Shown here: in pieces, positions 62,623-64,000 of the stretch
Numbering within the stretch: the stretch's first letter is position 1
Layout of the letters: every line of letters begins with the position of its first letter
From: Planococcus maitriensis
GTDB lineage: Bacteria; Bacillota; Bacilli; Bacillales_A; Planococcaceae
Direction of reading: 5' to 3'
Assembly: GCF_003289925.1 (NCBI RefSeq)
Contig: NZ_QLZQ01000001.1
Span: 1,178,001-1,242,000 of the forward strand
DNA: 64,000 nucleotides
Notes under the pieces: generated by a model
Told to the model about the DNA's origin: nothing
Database searches by the model: none
Seen by the model: the letters and a program-made list of their open reading frames with translations, nothing else
Position numbers and translations under genes: made by a program

Positions 62623-63555
62623 ATGACTGTTTTTATTGAAACGATAGATACGGAGAATTACCGTTGGATCGATGCGCGTTTTGACTTGAAGGATCCAGCA
62701 TGGGGAAGCGAAAGCTTTGCTGCCGAACATGTGGCAGGGGCCATTCACTGGGATTTGGAGAACGATTTATCCGATATGGCGTCCGCGAATGGACGCCATC
62801 CGATGCCAAGTAAAGAACAGCTGGCGCAATTGTTCCAAGCAGCAGGGTTGGAATTGACCGATTCGATTGTCATCTATGACCAGGGCGGCTCTCCTTTTGC
62901 CGCACGGGCATGGTGGCTGCTTTGCTATGCCGGATTCGAGCAGGCATATATCAGCCGTGTCGGTTTTGAGGAGCTGAAACGCCAGGGCATTGCCACTTCG
63001 ACAGAAGCAACGCCCTATCCGGCTTCAACCATTACGCCCGAGTTCAACGGTGGCTTGCTTGCGACGCGTAAAGACGTCCAGCAAATCGTCGACGGCAAGG
63101 AATTGGGCGTCTTGATCGATGCCCGTTCTCCTGAACGCTACGCTGGCATCAACGAACCGATCGATGCGGTCGCCGGGCGGATTCCGGGCGCACGCAATTA
63201 CGATTGGTCGCAACTTGTGTCGAATGGAGCATTCCGGACAGATGAAGAGTTCGGCGGCTTGCTGCAGCCGAAAGAGCCGGCGGTCGTCTACTGCGGCAGC
63301 GGCGTAACGGCGGCTGCATTATACGCCATGCTTGCCGAAAAACAGCATGAAGGCTTGAAGCTGTATGTCGGCAGCTATTCCGACTGGATCTCCGATGAGG
63401 ACAATGTCGTCGAAATAGACCGTGACGAGCATCCGGAAGCGGCTGATGACCAGACCAAAGCAGTACTGGCGAAATTGATCGAAGAAGGCTACACTGGCGA
63501 GATGCTGATGAAGAAATTCGAATACGAAAAATCGCTCCTGGAAGATAAAAAGTAA
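62623..63555 (+). CDS. Tandem-rhodanese sulfurtransferase
   Basis: A 310-residue protein with two rhodanese domains. The second (about 140-275) has the active-site loop with Cys223 in VVYCGSGVTA, whereas the first has IVIYDQGGS with aspartate in place of the cysteine and is thus inactive, the usual arrangement. A CGSGVT loop is typical of thiosulfate/mercaptopyruvate sulfurtransferases. The starting ATG is one base after the dynA stop, so the two may be cotranscribed. Confidence 0.9.
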   Translation: MTVFIETIDTENYRWIDARFDLKDPAWGSESFAAEHVAGAIHWDLENDLSDMASANGRHPMPSKEQLAQLFQAAGLELTDSIVIYDQGGSPFAARAWWLLCYAGFEQAYISRVGFEELKRQGIATSTEATPYPASTITPEFNGGLLATRKDVQQIVDGKELGVLIDARSPERYAGINEPIDAVAGRIPGARNYDWSQLVSNGAFRTDEEFGGLLQPKEPAVVYCGSGVTAAALYAMLAEKQHEGLKLYVGSYSDWISDEDNVVEIDRDEHPEAADDQTKAVLAKLIEEGYTGEMLMKKFEYEKSLLEDKK

Positions 63556-63559
63556 ATAG

Positions 63560-63594
63560 AAAAACGGCATTGCTTATGTAGCAATGCCGTTTTT

Positions 63595-63597
<3 letters not shown>
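63560..63597. terminator. Bidirectional terminator at the convergent gene ends
   Basis: AAAACGGCATTGC pairs with GCAATGCCGTTTT; T runs exist on both strands. The stem touches the stop codon of the minus-strand gene. Confidence 0.93.

Positions 63598-64000
<403 letters not shown>

Overview
The window is a stretch of the chromosome of a low-to-medium GC Gram-positive bacterium of the order Bacillales. Gene order follows the Bacillus subtilis segment from recS/recQ through ypwA and ypbR almost gene for gene. Three things together point to a non-sporulating relative, most likely in the Planococcaceae (Planococcus-like): moderately GC-rich codon use, the high identity I can recall to B. subtilis proteins, and the absence of the spore genes that normally sit in this synteny (sleB-ypeB, spoIVA, ypjB, cotD). 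The genus is an inference. There is no prophage, insertion sequence, CRISPR array, rRNA or tRNA. This is core housekeeping chromosome.

Layout. 1-6.4 kb: RecQ-type helicase (5' end cut off), LysM protein, CBS/ACT-like protein, membrane phosphoesterase, bacillithiol-disulfide reductase YpdA, asparaginase, PrsW protease. 6.5-12.7 kb: cmk-plsC, rpsA-fni, der, gpsA (nucleotide, phospholipid, translation, isoprenoid and ribosome assembly functions). 12.7-18.3 kb: yphE-yphF, HU, folE-mtrB (GTP cyclohydrolase and the tryptophan regulator TRAP), hepS-menG-hepT (menaquinone), ndk. 18.5-23.5 kb: the aromatic operon aroC-aroB-aroH-tyrA-aroA. 23.6-29.5 kb: ypiA-ypiB-ypiF, the cytochrome bc operon qcrABC, ypjA and a YugP metalloprotease. 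29.5-36.7 kb: YitT-type membrane protein (minus strand), ypjD-dapB-mgsA-bshA-cca-birA, then panC-panD behind a structured leader. 36.9-44.9 kb: dinG, ypmA-ypmB-aspB-asnS, an intergenic block with a long inverted repeat, then dnaD-nth-ypoC. 45-48.3 kb: recU-ponA on the minus strand. 48.5-64 kb: yppE-yprA-yprB, gpsB, the RNase P RNA, ypsC, the XPD/DinG-like helicase YpvA, M32 carboxypeptidase, an SDR oxidoreductase, two-headed dynamin DynA, a tandem rhodanese and the C-terminal end of a CNNM/CorC-type protein on the minus strand.

How the genes work together. fni, hepS/hepT and menG supply isoprenoid and menaquinone, which feed the qcrABC complex. The aro genes end in chorismate and the tyrosine branch, while TRAP would sense tryptophan. 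gpsB, ponA, recU and dynA belong to growth, division and membrane upkeep. Several pathways are only partly encoded here: bshA without bshB1, panCD without panB, mtrB without the trp operon. The most interesting non-coding element is the panC leader, which combines a promoter, a perfect intrinsic terminator and a hairpin over the ribosome binding site. No clearly new multi-gene system was found.
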